A DNA stretch of 64,000 nt. It comes from Luteibacter aegosomaticola (lineage in GTDB: Bacteria; Pseudomonadota; Gammaproteobacteria; Xanthomonadales; Rhodanobacteraceae). The notes beneath the pieces were generated by a model. It did no database searches and was not told the origin of the DNA. It worked only from the letters and a program-made list of their open reading frames with translations. The stretch spans positions 4,303,501 to 4,367,500 of the forward strand of contig NZ_CP095741.1 of NCBI RefSeq assembly GCF_023078475.1. The letters run 5' to 3'. This document shows, one piece after another, positions 35,298-44,956 of this stretch (position 1 is the stretch's first letter; each line of letters begins with the position of its first letter). The translations under genes were made by a program, and so were the position numbers.

Positions 35298-36413
35298 TTA
35301 ATCGTGGAGCTTTCGGTTCGCGTGGATGGACATGAGCACACCAAAGCCTGTCAGCAACGACACCGCAGACGTGCCGCCATAACTGACGAGCGGCATCGGC
35401 ACGCCCACCACCGGCAGGATGCCCGCGACCATGCCGCCGTTCACGGCCACGTATACGAAAAAGCTCATACCGATCGCACCCGCGAGGAGACGCGAGTAGG
35501 TATCGCGTGCATTCATCGCGATCCACAGGCAGCGGCCGATGATGAAGGCGTAGAGCACCATGATGGCGATGACGCCCACCAGGCCGAATTCCTCGGAAAA
35601 CACCGCGAAAATGAAGTCGGTGGTGTGCTCGGGCAGGAAATCCAGGCGCGACTGGGTGCCGTGCTGCCAGCCCTTGCCGAAGATGCCGCCGGAGCCCACC
35701 GCGATCTTCGACTGGATGATGTGCCAGCCGTTGCCCAGCGGGTCGGATTCCGGATCCAGCAGCGTGCGCACGCGGTTGCGCTGGTATTCGTGGAGGAACT
35801 GCCAGGCCACCGGGATAGCGGCGCCAGCACCGCCCACCAGCAGGCCGATCCGCCACCAGGCCATGCCGGACAGGAACAGCGCGAAGGCGCCCGCGCCCGC
35901 AACGAGCAGCGCCGTGCCCAGGTCGGGCTGTTCAGCGATGAGTGCGGCCGGCACGGCGATCAGCAGGCCGACCACGATGATGTCTTTCCAGCCCGGCGGC
36001 AGCTGCCGCGGGTGCAGGTACCAGGCCACCATCATCGGCATGGTGAGCTTGAGTAGCTCCGAGGGCTGGAAGCGCATGAAGCCCAGATCGAGCCAGCGGT
36101 AAGCGCCCCTGCCCTCGCCCAGCGCGGCCACTACGAAGAGCAGCGCGGTGCTGCCGGCGTAGAGCCATGGCGTCCACGAACGCAGCACCGGCGGTGGGAT
36201 GCGTGAGATCACCAGCAGCAGCACGCCGCCGAGCACGAAGCGCGCGGCCTGGCCGCCGACCAGCGAATAGTTGCCGCCGCCCGCGCTATACAGCGTGGCC
36301 AGGCCGGCGCAGGCCAGCAGGAACAGCGCCAGCAAGAGCGGCAGGTCGAGGCGCGGCCGGGTCATCAGACGCAGGCCGAAACGCTTGAGGCGGACGGTGA
36401 TTTGTTCGAGCAC
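35298..36413 (-). CDS. rodA: RodA, SEDS peptidoglycan glycosyltransferase
   Basis: 371 residues, about ten membrane spans. SEDS-family motifs: AYRWLDLGFMRFQPSELLKL, AEQPDLGTALLV, the SKIAVGSGGIFGKGWQHGTQ loop, FLPEHTTDFIFAVFSEEFG with the catalytic-Asp region, and MPLVSYGGTS. It polymerises glycan for the elongasome with PBP2. The start is GTG (VLEQITVRL); the stop of mrdA is two bases upstream, so they are coupled. Confidence 0.96.
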   Translation of the reverse strand: MLEQITVRLKRFGLRLMTRPRLDLPLLLALFLLACAGLATLYSAGGGNYSLVGGQAARFVLGGVLLLVISRIPPPVLRSWTPWLYAGSTALLFVVAALGEGRGAYRWLDLGFMRFQPSELLKLTMPMMVAWYLHPRQLPPGWKDIIVVGLLIAVPAALIAEQPDLGTALLVAGAGAFALFLSGMAWWRIGLLVGGAGAAIPVAWQFLHEYQRNRVRTLLDPESDPLGNGWHIIQSKIAVGSGGIFGKGWQHGTQSRLDFLPEHTTDFIFAVFSEEFGLVGVIAIMVLYAFIIGRCLWIAMNARDTYSRLLAGAIGMSFFVYVAVNGGMVAGILPVVGVPMPLVSYGGTSAVSLLTGFGVLMSIHANRKLHD

Positions 36414-36415
36414 GG

Positions 36416-38431
36416 TTACTGGTCCTCCCCGTCATCGTCCGGGGGCAGCACGCTGCTGGTGGCCGGCGCGGGCTCGGCGCCCTGCACGCTGCTGTCGCTC
36501 GCAGGCGCGCTCTCGATCGGCGCATCCGAGGTGGCGATGGGGCCTGGCGGCAACGCTTCCGGACGCGGGCCGCCCGAATCGACCACCCACTGGTCGAGGA
36601 TCTTGCGCACGATCGGGCCGGAATCCTGGGCGCCCCAGGCGCCCGCTTCGAGCAGCACGGCCACGGCGATCTTCGGATCTTCCGCCGGCGTATACGCGAT
36701 GAACCACGCACGGTGGCGGCTGGCGAGATAAGCGCTGTTCTTGTTGTTGTCGTAAGCGTCGGTCTTGCGCGAGAAGCGCTCGGCCGTGCCGCTCTTGCCC
36801 GCCATGACATACGGGAAGCCGATACCGACCTTCTTGCCGGTGCCCTTGCCCGAGTTGATCACGTCGATCATGCCCTGGTTCACCGCCTGCCAATCGCTAT
36901 CGCGGCGGACCACCGAGGGCCCTTCCGGAGCGAATACCTGGGGCACGCGCGGGCTATCCACGCCATCCTGGGTATCCAGCAGCAGGTGCGGCGCATACGG
37001 GATGCCGTGGCCGGCGAAGGTGGCGATCGCGTGGGCCAGCTGGATCGGCGTGACCGCCCAGTAGCCCTGGCCGATACCGGCGATGATCGTTTCGCCCGGG
37101 AACCAGCCGGCCTTCGAACGCTTCGCTTTCCATTCGCGCGATGGCAGCACGCCCTCGGCCTCGCCAACCAGATCGATACCGGTCTTCTGGCCGAAGCTGA
37201 ACTTCGACATCCAGGCGGACAGGCGATCGATGCCCATATCCAGCGCCAGCTTGTAGAAGTAGGTGTTCGTCGAGTGCTCGATCGCCTGCATCATGTTGAC
37301 CGTGCCGTTACCGCCGCGGTCGTCATCGCGGTAACAGCGGGTCTGGCCGGGGATGCAGAACTGGCCGTTCGAAAACACGGTATCCGTCGGTCGGCGCAGG
37401 CCCAGGCTGAGGCCACCCAGCGCGAGCAGCGGCTTCACCGTGGAGCCCGGCGGGTACACGCCGCGCAGGGCACGGTTGTACAGCGGCTTATCCGGGTCGG
37501 TGGTCAGCGCCTTGTAATCCGCCGAACTGATGCCGTTGACGAACAGGTTGGGATCGAACGTGGGGAAGCTGGCGAAGGCCAGCACCTGGCCGTTGCGCGG
37601 ATCGATGGCGATCGCTGCGCCCGGGCGGCCGGCAAGGCCTTCCAGCGCGGCCTTCTGCAGGCGCACGTCGATCGACAGGTAGATGTTCTTGCCGGGCGTC
37701 GGCGGCGTGGTATCCAGCACGGCCTGGGTGCGGCCGTCGGCGTTCACTTCGACCAGCTCGTAGCCCGGCGCGCCGTGCAACAGCTTTTCGTAAGAACGTT
37801 CGATGCCGATGCGGCCGATGTGGGTCGTGCCCTTGTAGCTGGCCTCTTCGTCGTCATCCATGCGATCGAGATCATCCGCATCGATACGGCTCACATAGCC
37901 GAGCACGTGGGCGAATTCCGGGCCCATCATGTAGCGGCGGGTAAGGTACGGCACCACGTCCACGCCGGGGAAGCGCCAGCGGTTCACGGCGAAGCGGCCG
38001 ATTTCATCCTCGGTGAGCTTGAGCTTCAGCGGCACGCCTTCGAAGCGGCGGCTCTGCTTCACCTGCTTCTTGAACAGGGTGATGTCGTCATCGCTAAGCG
38101 GCACGACGGCGCCCAGGTCGCTGAGCATCTTGTCCATGTCGCCGACCTGTTCCGGCGTCACTTCCAGGCGGAAGGCCGGTACGTTGTCGGCGAGCAGCAC
38201 GCCATTGCGGTCATAGATGAGGCCACGCGCCGGCGGGATCGCACGCGGCTTGATCCGGTTCTGCTCCGAACGCGCGGCGAACTCGTCGTGGTGGTAGACC
38301 TGCAGGTACACGTAACGCGTGCACACCGCGATCAGGCCAAGCAGGATCAGGCCAAAGCCGGCCAGCGCGCGGCGGCGGAACAACGCCACCTCACCGCGCA
38401 TTTCCTTGATGGAGGCGCGCCGCAGGCTCAT
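36416..38431 (-). CDS. mrdA: Penicillin-binding protein 2
   Basis: 671-residue elongation transpeptidase, partner of RodA. Single N-terminal membrane anchor (LAGFGLILLGLIAVCTRYVY), pedestal domain with RIKPRAIPPARGLIYDRNG, and transpeptidase domain with PPGSTVKPL (active Ser near 330), the EHSTNTYF SxN motif and GKSGTAE. The C-terminal 50 residues are a Pro/Ala/Asp-rich tail. The ATG overlaps the mreD stop as ATGA. Confidence 0.96.
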   Translation of the reverse strand: MSLRRASIKEMRGEVALFRRRALAGFGLILLGLIAVCTRYVYLQVYHHDEFAARSEQNRIKPRAIPPARGLIYDRNGVLLADNVPAFRLEVTPEQVGDMDKMLSDLGAVVPLSDDDITLFKKQVKQSRRFEGVPLKLKLTEDEIGRFAVNRWRFPGVDVVPYLTRRYMMGPEFAHVLGYVSRIDADDLDRMDDDEEASYKGTTHIGRIGIERSYEKLLHGAPGYELVEVNADGRTQAVLDTTPPTPGKNIYLSIDVRLQKAALEGLAGRPGAAIAIDPRNGQVLAFASFPTFDPNLFVNGISSADYKALTTDPDKPLYNRALRGVYPPGSTVKPLLALGGLSLGLRRPTDTVFSNGQFCIPGQTRCYRDDDRGGNGTVNMMQAIEHSTNTYFYKLALDMGIDRLSAWMSKFSFGQKTGIDLVGEAEGVLPSREWKAKRSKAGWFPGETIIAGIGQGYWAVTPIQLAHAIATFAGHGIPYAPHLLLDTQDGVDSPRVPQVFAPEGPSVVRRDSDWQAVNQGMIDVINSGKGTGKKVGIGFPYVMAGKSGTAERFSRKTDAYDNNKNSAYLASRHRAWFIAYTPAEDPKIAVAVLLEAGAWGAQDSGPIVRKILDQWVVDSGGPRPEALPPGPIATSDAPIESAPASDSSVQGAEPAPATSSVLPPDDDGEDQ

Positions 38432-38919
38432 GCCTCGTGGATGCGCAGGCGCGCGCGCAGGTCATCGAGGATCAGGAACACGAACGGCCACAGCGCGGCG
38501 CCAACGAACGGCGAAAGCCAGAAATCGGCCGGCGGCAGCGGATCGCCGCCGAGCACGCGGATCAGCAACAGCAGCACGCGGTCGTTGAGCAGGAAGCCCA
38601 GTACGGCCAGAGTCTGCTGCCACATGGGGAAGAAGCGCAGGCGCGAGCGGAAGCGCAGGCAGATGAACACCATGGCGGTGAGGCGCAGGGCCTGTTCGCC
38701 GAGCAGCATGCCATCGAACAGATCGGCGCCTACGCCCAGGCAGAAGGCCAGGCCCAGGCCGACGCGATCACCGGATTGCAGGCACCAGTAAAGCAGGACC
38801 AGCGCAGGCCAGTACGGCTTGAACGGCGCGAGCGGGCCGGGCAGCGGCACCAGCATGAGCACAAGCGAGAGCAGCAGCGTGGCGGCGAACCAGAGCTGGC
38901 GTACACGGGTCTTGTTCAT
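38428..38919 (-). CDS. mreD: Rod shape-determining protein MreD
   Basis: 163 residues with five to six membrane spans (LWFAATLLLSLVLMLVPLPG; KPYWPALVLLYWC; GLGLAFCLGVGADLFDGMLLG). The PFKPYWPALVLLYWCL and GADLFDG motifs are those of MreD. It overlaps mreC and mrdA by four bases each, so all are translationally coupled. Confidence 0.93.
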   Translation of the reverse strand: MNKTRVRQLWFAATLLLSLVLMLVPLPGPLAPFKPYWPALVLLYWCLQSGDRVGLGLAFCLGVGADLFDGMLLGEQALRLTAMVFICLRFRSRLRFFPMWQQTLAVLGFLLNDRVLLLLIRVLGGDPLPPADFWLSPFVGAALWPFVFLILDDLRARLRIHEA

Positions 38920-39935
38920 GGCGTACCCCCCTGGGCGCTGCTCGACGCGCGCGCGGGCGCACCGCTGACGGTGGGCGCGGTGACCTTGGGCAGGGTCGGG
39001 TTAGGCGCGGGTGTGGCCGGCGGCGCGTTCGGATCCGGCGCCATGTCGGCCGGCGGGCCGGCGTTGGGGGCGAGATCGGGCGGCCCGGCGCTTTCGGCCA
39101 GGTCGTGGAGCAGGAGCACGTCTTCGCTGCGGTCGAGATCCGCGGCCGGCAAGGCGTTGGCCGAGAGGAAGGTACCCGAGGCGGTCTGGCCCACGTCGCG
39201 GATGGTGCCCACGGGGAAACCGGTGGGGAAACGCCCGCCGAGGCCCGAGGTAACCAGCTTGTCGCCCGCCTGCACATCGGCGGAGACCGGGATGTTGGGC
39301 AGCGTGAGCATGTCGCCGCCGCGCGAACCGTAAGCCACGGTACGCAGGCCGGTGCGCTCGATGGTGACCGGGATGGCGTGATTCGGGTCGGTGATGAGCA
39401 TGGCCACCGAGGTGGTCGGCATCACTTCGATGACCTGGCCCATGACGCCACGCGCGTCGATCACCACCTGCCCCACCTTCACCTGGTCGCGGGCGCCCAC
39501 GTTGAGGGTAATACGGTGGCGGAACGCGCCCAGGTCCACGCCAATGAGGCGGGCCAGCTGCACGTTGATCGCGAGGCTGTGCTGGGTATCGAGCAGCTCT
39601 TTCAGGCGCTGGTTCTGCTCGGCCACGGACGCCATGCGGTTGAGCTTGGCGTTGGCGAGCAGCAGGTCTTCGCGCAGGCGCTGGTTGGCCTCGGTAAGGC
39701 GCTGGCGGTCGGCGAACGCCACCGTCGCCGCCTGGAACCCCTGCGACGGCAGGCCAGCCAGGCGGTACACCGGCTCGATCACCACCGAGAGGCCATAGCG
39801 GACGCTGGCCAGCCACCCGCCGCGATGGTCGAGGACCATCAGGACGCAGGCGAGCGCGAGGTACACGATAAGCCGCAGGGTGCCCGCCACACCGGGCGAG
39901 AACAGCGGCGACTTATCGTCGCGATTAAGGGCCAT
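38916..39935 (-). CDS. mreC: Cell-shape protein MreC
   Basis: 339 residues, one N-terminal membrane span (LIVYLALACVLMVLD), a coiled coil (about 75-115, RQRLTEANQRLREDLLLANA) and the twin beta-barrel periplasmic domain (DPNHAIPVTIERTGLRTVAY, LVTSGLGGRFPTGFPVGTI). A long Pro/Ala tail of about 70 residues follows and is probably disordered. It scaffolds the elongation machinery together with MreB, MreD, PBP2 and RodA. Confidence 0.95.
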   Translation of the reverse strand: MALNRDDKSPLFSPGVAGTLRLIVYLALACVLMVLDHRGGWLASVRYGLSVVIEPVYRLAGLPSQGFQAATVAFADRQRLTEANQRLREDLLLANAKLNRMASVAEQNQRLKELLDTQHSLAINVQLARLIGVDLGAFRHRITLNVGARDQVKVGQVVIDARGVMGQVIEVMPTTSVAMLITDPNHAIPVTIERTGLRTVAYGSRGGDMLTLPNIPVSADVQAGDKLVTSGLGGRFPTGFPVGTIRDVGQTASGTFLSANALPAADLDRSEDVLLLHDLAESAGPPDLAPNAGPPADMAPDPNAPPATPAPNPTLPKVTAPTVSGAPARASSSAQGGTP

Positions 39936-39973
39936 GGATTAGCGCGCCCAGGCCGACGCGGCGCGCGCGTCCA

Positions 39974-41242
<1,269 letters not shown>

Positions 41243-41265
41243 TCAAGGGCGATGACCGCCCCCTT

Positions 41266-41360
41266 GTAGGAGCCCACCCTGTGGGCGACGCCGTTCGCGA
41301 TATAGCCACAGGGCCTGCTGCGCTATCGCGAAAGACGTCGCCCACAGAGTGGGCTCCTAC
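41266..41360. repeat. REP pair (family 1)
   Basis: Left arm GCCGTTCGC type; right arm GTCTTTCGC, a variant of the ATCTTTCGC type, with one base change in its hairpin (CACAGAGTGGG). It ends 33 bp before the kinase start codon, so it lies inside or against that gene's leader. Confidence 0.9.
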
Positions 41361-41393
41361 AACGAAACCACATTCTTCAGGGTTGCTTAAACG

Positions 41394-42329
41394 ATGACTG
41401 CCGTAATCTGCGGATCGCTTGCCTATGACACCATCATGGTGTTCCAGGACCAGTTCAAGAACCACATCATTCCGGACCAGGTGCATATCCTGAATGTGTC
41501 GTTCCTGGTGCCGGCCATGCGCCGCGAGTTCGGCGGCTGCGCCGGCAACATCGCCTACAACCTGAAGCTGCTCGGCGGTGAGCCGATGCCCGTCGCCACG
41601 GTGGGCCAGGATTTCGGTCCGTACCGCGCGCACATGGAAAAGCACGGCATCCGCCTCGACGGCGTGCGCCAGTACGACGACATGTTCACCCCGCAGTGCT
41701 TCATCACGACGGACCTGGATAACAACCAGATCACCGCGTTCCACCCGGGCGCCATGTCGAACGCACACGACAACCACGTGCGTGATATCCCCGATTACCA
41801 GTTCGGTATCGTTGCGCCGGACGGCCGCGAAGCCATGCTGCAGCACGTCGATGAATTCGCCGCGCGCGGCGTGCCCTTCATCTTCGATCCGGGCCAGGCG
41901 ATGCCGCTGTTCAATGGCGACGAGTTCCGCGCCATGATCGAGAAGGCTACCTACGTCATCGTCAACGACTACGAGTCGCAGCTACTGCAGCAGCGCACCG
42001 GTTGGGACGCTGCGACGATCGCTTCGAAGGTGAAGGCGTACATCGTCACCGTCGGCCCGCGCGGTTCGATCATCCACGCCGATGGTGAAACCATCAACAT
42101 CCCGCCGGCACGCGAGCGCCAGGTGGTCGACCCGACCGGTTGCGGCGACGCGTATCGCGCTGGCCTCATCTTCGGCATGATGAAGGGCTACGACTGGCCG
42201 ACCGTCGGCCGCATGGCGTCGCTCATGGGCGCGCTGAAGGTCGAGCACCCGGGCACGCAGAACCAGTACTTCACGTACGAGCAGTTCGCGACCGAGTTCA
42301 AGGATCAGTTCGGTTACGAGCTGGCCTGA
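41394..42329 (+). CDS. PfkB-family sugar/adenosine kinase
   Basis: 311-residue ribokinase-fold kinase. N-terminal MTAVICGSLAYDTIMVF, substrate-binding region FGGCAGNIAYNLKLLGGEP and the ATP/anion-hole motif VVDPTGCGDAYRAGLIFG with the catalytic Asp. The family's adenosine-kinase-like branch fits best, but the substrate cannot be fixed from sequence. No ribosome site of strength is seen; a REP pair ends 33 bp upstream. A strong terminator follows, so it is monocistronic. Confidence 0.88.
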   Translation: MTAVICGSLAYDTIMVFQDQFKNHIIPDQVHILNVSFLVPAMRREFGGCAGNIAYNLKLLGGEPMPVATVGQDFGPYRAHMEKHGIRLDGVRQYDDMFTPQCFITTDLDNNQITAFHPGAMSNAHDNHVRDIPDYQFGIVAPDGREAMLQHVDEFAARGVPFIFDPGQAMPLFNGDEFRAMIEKATYVIVNDYESQLLQQRTGWDAATIASKVKAYIVTVGPRGSIIHADGETINIPPARERQVVDPTGCGDAYRAGLIFGMMKGYDWPTVGRMASLMGALKVEHPGTQNQYFTYEQFATEFKDQFGYELA

Positions 42330-42340
42330 GGTACCGTTGA

Positions 42341-42377
42341 AAAAGGGGCGGCGCAGCAATGCGCCGCCCCTTTTTTG
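42341..42377 (+). terminator. Terminator of the PfkB-family kinase gene
   Basis: Stem GGGGCGGCGC / GCGCCGCCCC with loop AGCAAT, flanked by AAAAA and TTTTTT, so it works in both directions; 12 bp after the stop codon. Confidence 0.93.
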
Positions 42378-42493
42378 TGCGCTTTGTCGGCGTGGCGTGC
42401 ACTGCGTTGCGCGATGTGATCGGTTCATTCGCTAACGCGAATGCATGTATCGAGCGGCGTTCGCCGCCTCGCCCTTGATGGGTTGAGGAAGCC

Positions 42494-42619
42494 GCGGGTG
42501 GGCAAGCCCTGGGGGCCGCCAGTCGCGGACCTGCGGACCGGGCCGTAGCACCTCACTCGCGAGAAGCGTGGCGCTTGGCGGCCCTCCGCTCATGTCGGCC
42601 CCAGGGCTTGCCCACCCGC
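42494..42619 (+). repeat. Structured non-coding element, copy A
   Basis: A perfect 21-bp terminal inverted repeat (GCGGGTGGGCAAGCCCTGGG G at 42494-42514; complement at 42599-42619) encloses an inner stem GGGCCGCCA / TGGCGGCCC and a core of about 85 nt (42514-42600). The core contains GTCGCGGACCTGCGGACC, GGGCCGTAG, TCGCGA and CTCCGCTCATGTCGGCC. The same core recurs inverted at copy B. No credible ORF; the region 42378-43046 holds no recognised gene. Confidence 0.8.
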
Positions 42620-42731
42620 GCACCCAGCGACGAGGTTGATTGCAGGAGAGCTTGCGGCGTGCAGCGGCGCACCGATAAGACGCAGGGCTTCGGTGTACTG
42701 GCTTGTGCGCCACGCAACGAAACGTGTGGAC

Positions 42732-42863
42732 TCGGGGGCGGTCAGGGCCTCGCGGCCGACATGAGCGGAGGGCCGCGCAACGTCACGCGCTTCGCGAAAG
42801 AGATGCCTACGGCCCGGTCCGCAGGTCCGCGACTGGCGGCCGCAAGGCCCTGACCGCTCCCGA
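42732..42863 (-). repeat. Structured non-coding element, copy B (inverted)
   Basis: Opposite orientation to copy A. Outer arms GCGGTCAGGGCC / GGCCCTGACCGC extend to a stem of about 26 bp with two mismatches, unrelated in sequence to the arms of copy A. The core (42752-42843 read on the minus strand) again has GTCGCGGACCTGCGGACC, GGGCCGTAG, a TTCGCGAA centre and CTCCGCTCATGTCGGCC. Confidence 0.8.
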
Positions 42864-43046
42864 CCCCGACAAACTCCCCAGCCCACGGCGGCGCACGCCG
42901 CTCAAAACACGCATTCGCGCCTGCGAATGAACCGATGACAAGGCGCGGCGCAACGACACGGCTCGTAACGATTACTTACGTTCGCGACAAACCCGGGAAA
43001 AACCTGCGGTGCATGGTGGGATACCCATGAACCCTGAGGATGCCTT

Positions 43047-43538
43047 ATGCGTCTGCTTTCCCTCGCTGCTACCGCGGCGCTTGCTGCCCTCCCCCTTTCC
43101 GCGTTGGCTTCGACGTCGATCACCACCGCTCGCGTGAACCTGCGTGCGGGGCCTGCGACTAATTACCCGGTGGTCACGACGTTGCCGCCGCGCGCGGAAG
43201 TCGAGACGCATGGTTGCCTGCGTGACATGAGCTGGTGTGATGTGAGTTGGGCCGGCCAGCGTGGTTGGGTGTCTTCGTCGTATGTGCTGGTGGTGCAGGA
43301 ACATCGTACGGTGGTCGTCACCGAAGAGACCGCGCCTTCGCTGGGCGTGACCGTGGTGAGCTTCGACCACGGGTATTGGGAACGTTATTACCCGGCGCGG
43401 CCGTGGTATGCGAGCTGGACGGTGTATGCGAGCCCCGTACCGCTACCGGTTCCCGCACCAGCCGTCGTGCATCGCGGCGCCACCGCCTGTGGGCCCCGTG
43501 GATGCGTACACACCGGCACGACCTATCGCCGCTGGTAA
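43047..43538 (+). CDS. Exported SH3-domain protein
   Basis: 163 residues. Signal peptide LLSLAATAALAALPLSALAS, then one bacterial SH3 domain (about 25-80: ITTARVNLRAGPATNYPVVT, GWVSSSYV) that typically binds peptidoglycan or protein partners. The rest is Tyr/Trp/Pro-rich (WERYYPARPWYASWTVYASP) and ends CVHTGTTYRRW. GAGGA precedes the ATG. The last codons and 3' flank are duplicated at 56638-56697. A REP pair follows about 35 bp after the stop. Confidence 0.85.
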   Translation: MRLLSLAATAALAALPLSALASTSITTARVNLRAGPATNYPVVTTLPPRAEVETHGCLRDMSWCDVSWAGQRGWVSSSYVLVVQEHRTVVVTEETAPSLGVTVVSFDHGYWERYYPARPWYASWTVYASPVPLPVPAPAVVHRGATACGPRGCVHTGTTYRRW

Positions 43539-43571
43539 TGCGAACGAATCCTTGCTCATCGGGTGGGACCC

Positions 43572-43662
43572 GCCACCACCCTGTGGGCGACATCTTTCAC
43601 GGAAGAGCCACAGGGCCTGTGGGGTTATCGCGAAAGATGTCGCCCACAGGGTGGGCTCCTAC
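43572..43662. repeat. REP pair (family 1), left arm damaged
   Basis: The left arm has lost its GTAGGAGCC head and reads ATCTTTCAC; the right arm is intact and also of ATCTTTCGC type. Sits between the convergent SH3 and MipA-like genes. Confidence 0.85.
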
Positions 43663-43668
43663 CTTGGG

Positions 43669-44466
43669 TTAGAAATGCCAGCCGGCGTAGACGCTGGCGG
43701 TGACTTGCGAGGTTTCTTTCACCACGGGGCTGTCTTTGACGTTGGCGAGGAGTTTGCCGGCGCTTATGCCGCCGCCGATGACCCAATCGCCTTCGGTGGC
43801 GTAGCGCACGCCGATGTTGAGTGAGTATTCCTGGAAGCCTGCCGGTGCATGGTAGCCAGGCAGCATGGTTTCCGGCGTCTTTGCCGTGTCGACGCCGAAG
43901 TACGTGGTGTTGTGCTGGCGGTTGCCCCACACGATGCGGGGGCCGGTGACGATAGCGAAGTGGTCGTTGATGGGGAACGCCTGCTGCGCGGCGAGCGTGA
44001 TCGTGGTGCCCTGGCCATGGCCGGAGAGATCCGTATCGGAGCGCAGGCTCAGAAGACCGCCGGGGCGGAAGCGATAGCCGAGCAGGAAGCCACCGAGCAC
44101 GCTGCGGTCGATATCCTTCAGGCCATGCAGGTAGTCACCATCGGAGGTTTTGCGCGGCGCGATGTTCTGATACGACACCGACACGCCAGCGATCCACTTA
44201 CCGGTGTTGAGCGGCGTGAAACCAAGCTGCAGCGGATTGCCGCCGTAGCGGTTGCCCAGGTACGCGTAGCTTGTGGGAAGTTCGACGCGAAGCACGGGCA
44301 CCAGGTTCGTGCGCTGTCGGTTGCTACCGATGTATTCGGGGCGCGATACCACGCCGACACCGAGATCACCGTGGGCGGTGTCCTGGGCGAAGGCTGCGGG
44401 GGCGATGACGGCGCAGCCGAGCAGCGCGCCCGCGGCATGGCGGGCGCGAAGGGGGAAGGGGCGCAT
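43669..44466 (-). CDS. MipA/OmpV-family outer-membrane protein
   Basis: 265 residues with signal peptide AGALLGCAVIAPAAFAQ and many short amphipathic beta strands ending in an aromatic residue (VTASVYAGWHF), as for a 10- to 12-strand barrel. DLGVGVVSRPEYIGSNRQRT and GVSVSYQNIAPRKTSDGDYL fit the MipA/OmpV family, whose Escherichia coli member scaffolds a transglycosylase-PBP complex. AAAAGGA precedes the ATG. Confidence 0.85.
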   Translation of the reverse strand: MRPFPLRARHAAGALLGCAVIAPAAFAQDTAHGDLGVGVVSRPEYIGSNRQRTNLVPVLRVELPTSYAYLGNRYGGNPLQLGFTPLNTGKWIAGVSVSYQNIAPRKTSDGDYLHGLKDIDRSVLGGFLLGYRFRPGGLLSLRSDTDLSGHGQGTTITLAAQQAFPINDHFAIVTGPRIVWGNRQHNTTYFGVDTAKTPETMLPGYHAPAGFQEYSLNIGVRYATEGDWVIGGGISAGKLLANVKDSPVVKETSQVTASVYAGWHF

Positions 44467-44480
44467 GGGGAATCCTTTTC

Positions 44481-44555
44481 AAAAAAAGGAGCGGCAACGC
44501 GGCGCCGGACACGGAGAGGGGGCGGCCGGCAGGGTGAAGGTGCCGCGCTGCCGCT
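44481..44555 (-). terminator. Possible terminator of the EF-hand gene
   Basis: On the minus strand GCGGCAGCGCGG and CCGCGTTGCCGC pair across a loop of about 40 nt and are followed by TCCTTTTTTT. It overlaps the leader of the MipA-like gene. Confidence 0.5.
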
Positions 44556-44594
44556 AAGCGAAGGGGTTGCCGGGGAACCCGGCGGGGGTGGGGC

Positions 44595-44864
44595 TTAGCG
44601 GCCCGCGTTCGCCTTCATGAAGGCGACGATCTGGTCCTTGGTGATGTAGCCCTTGTGGTCGGCATCGATCTCGTCGAAATGCTCGGCCACGCGCGGCATG
44701 CCGGCCTTGGCTTCATCCTGGGTGAGCTTGCCGTCGTGGTTCGCATCGGCTGCATCGAAACGCTGGTTCAGCATGGCCATGGCCTGCTGCGCGCGGCTGT
44801 TGTCGGGCATCGCGAACGCCACCAGCGGCGCGAGTGCGATAGCGGCGACGAAAAGCATTCGCAT
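44595..44864 (-). CDS. Small periplasmic EF-hand protein
   Basis: 89 residues: signal peptide MRMLFVAAIALAPLVAFA and two EF-hand loops. The first, DANHDGKLTQDE, has all calcium-ligand positions; the second, DADHKGYITKDQ, lacks the acidic residue at position 12 and has Lys at position 5, so it is probably weak or inactive. A textbook AAGGAGAT site precedes the ATG at 44864. The family is thought to sense or buffer calcium. Confidence 0.88.
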   Translation of the reverse strand: MRMLFVAAIALAPLVAFAMPDNSRAQQAMAMLNQRFDAADANHDGKLTQDEAKAGMPRVAEHFDEIDADHKGYITKDQIVAFMKANAGR

Positions 44865-44956
44865 GGGTATCTCCTTGGCTAGCCGGCGGGAGTGCCGACC
44901 CATGCAGCGTAGCCACGCGCTGTTTGTCGCCGATGTCGCAAGTGCAAGCAGATGTT

